This document shows positions 63,611 through 64,000 of a stretch of DNA of 64,000 bases, piece by piece. Every line of letters starts with the position of its first letter. Position 1 is the stretch's first letter. A program made the position numbers and the translations under genes. Source of the DNA: Forficula auricularia. Taxonomy: Eukaryota > Arthropoda > Insecta > Dermaptera > Forficulidae. The stretch spans positions 5,339,226 through 5,403,225 of the forward strand of contig JALMQS010000225.1 of the NCBI GenBank assembly GCA_024734495.1. Reading direction: 5' to 3'. Under the pieces are notes generated by a model. The model did not search any database. It saw only the letters and a list, made by a program, of their open reading frames with translations, and was not told the DNA's origin.

Positions 63611-64000
63611 ACCTTGACTCTTAATAGCGCATCCGATAATAGGTCATTAGGCGTAATACCATTCGATTTCTGCATCTATTTCTGCACAACCATTGTCTAC
63701 AAATTTTTTTTATTGATCTACAAAATACAATTAAATAAGTTACAAATGAAAAATAAATTTTTATCTTTCTCTTTTGTTTTTACACGCTTTATACAATTAG
63801 CTTCACTTGTAAGTAAGTTGGTTGTAAACCCGATCTAGAATAACGATTTTATCCTCCTTCTAATTGTCGAATCGATTTGAAACTCTGGAAGTATATGTAA
63901 TTCAGGTGACAATACAATATTGTATACATCAAACAAATAAATAATATATATTACAGATATATCATCTCGATATATATGTGTGTATGTTTATTTGCATCAA
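63611..64000. other. AT-rich intergenic; window ends in TTTATTTGCATCAA
   Basis: The last 14 bases match the conserved tail start at 57,583 and 19,437, so a further SINE-like tail is probably cut by the window edge. No gene. Confidence 0.45.

Overview
This is a eukaryotic window, very AT-rich, and almost certainly from an arthropod, most likely an insect. The reasons are its transposon families (Tc1, Tigger/pogo, piggyBac, Jockey/CR1-like LINEs, several tRNA-derived SINEs, Harbinger-like MITEs) and SINE and TIR sequences of insect type. I find no intact host protein-coding gene, no rRNA, no functional tRNA and no prokaryotic operon. Nearly everything I can explain is a transposable element, a tandem repeat or an inverted repeat, much of it nested and decayed. 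Species cannot be named from sequence alone.

Layout. 1-8 kb: a MITE, a broken Tc1 transposase interrupted by a SINE with an 11-bp target-site duplication, and a repeat-poor TAAT-rich stretch (5.4-6.4 kb). 8-13 kb: SINE fragments split by a 748-bp Tigger deletion derivative, a 71-bp-arm MITE, a G-rich tract and a tRNA-SINE inside an older repeat. 14-22 kb: LINE relics, a 1,051-bp Tigger with TA duplication, a palindromic element and the best-preserved ORF of the window, the 3' half of a LINE reverse transcriptase (20,657-21,715). 23-30 kb: two opposed copies of a repeat here called E, with a SINE between them, then a 1.16-kb foldback element made of about 118-bp units. 30-33 kb: a piggyBac relic with TTAA ends, itself interrupted. 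35-46 kb: a Harbinger-like MITE, a 42-bp minisatellite of about 23 units inside a foldback relic, a triplicated 561-bp unit and fragments of the same families. 45.6-48.5 kb: a 2.8-kb LINE with endonuclease and reverse transcriptase and several frameshifts. 49-64 kb: more palindromic elements, a second LINE relic on the minus strand, and repeats of the C, F and SINE families.

Family names used here (C, D, E, F, G, H, S1-S4, U) are local labels. C and F usually occur together with constant outer ends and probably form one composite mobile unit. E and C share a terminal motif. An allelic-style comparison inside the window (39.9-40.5 kb against 24.4-26.2 kb) shows an empty site for E, so E has moved.

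Most interesting: a recurring hairpin signature, CTGATGA-like box, short stem-loop, then GAAAC, found in at least five otherwise different inverted-repeat elements. It resembles a hammerhead ribozyme core, but I cannot place a cleavage site. I see no convincing evidence for a wholly new cellular system.
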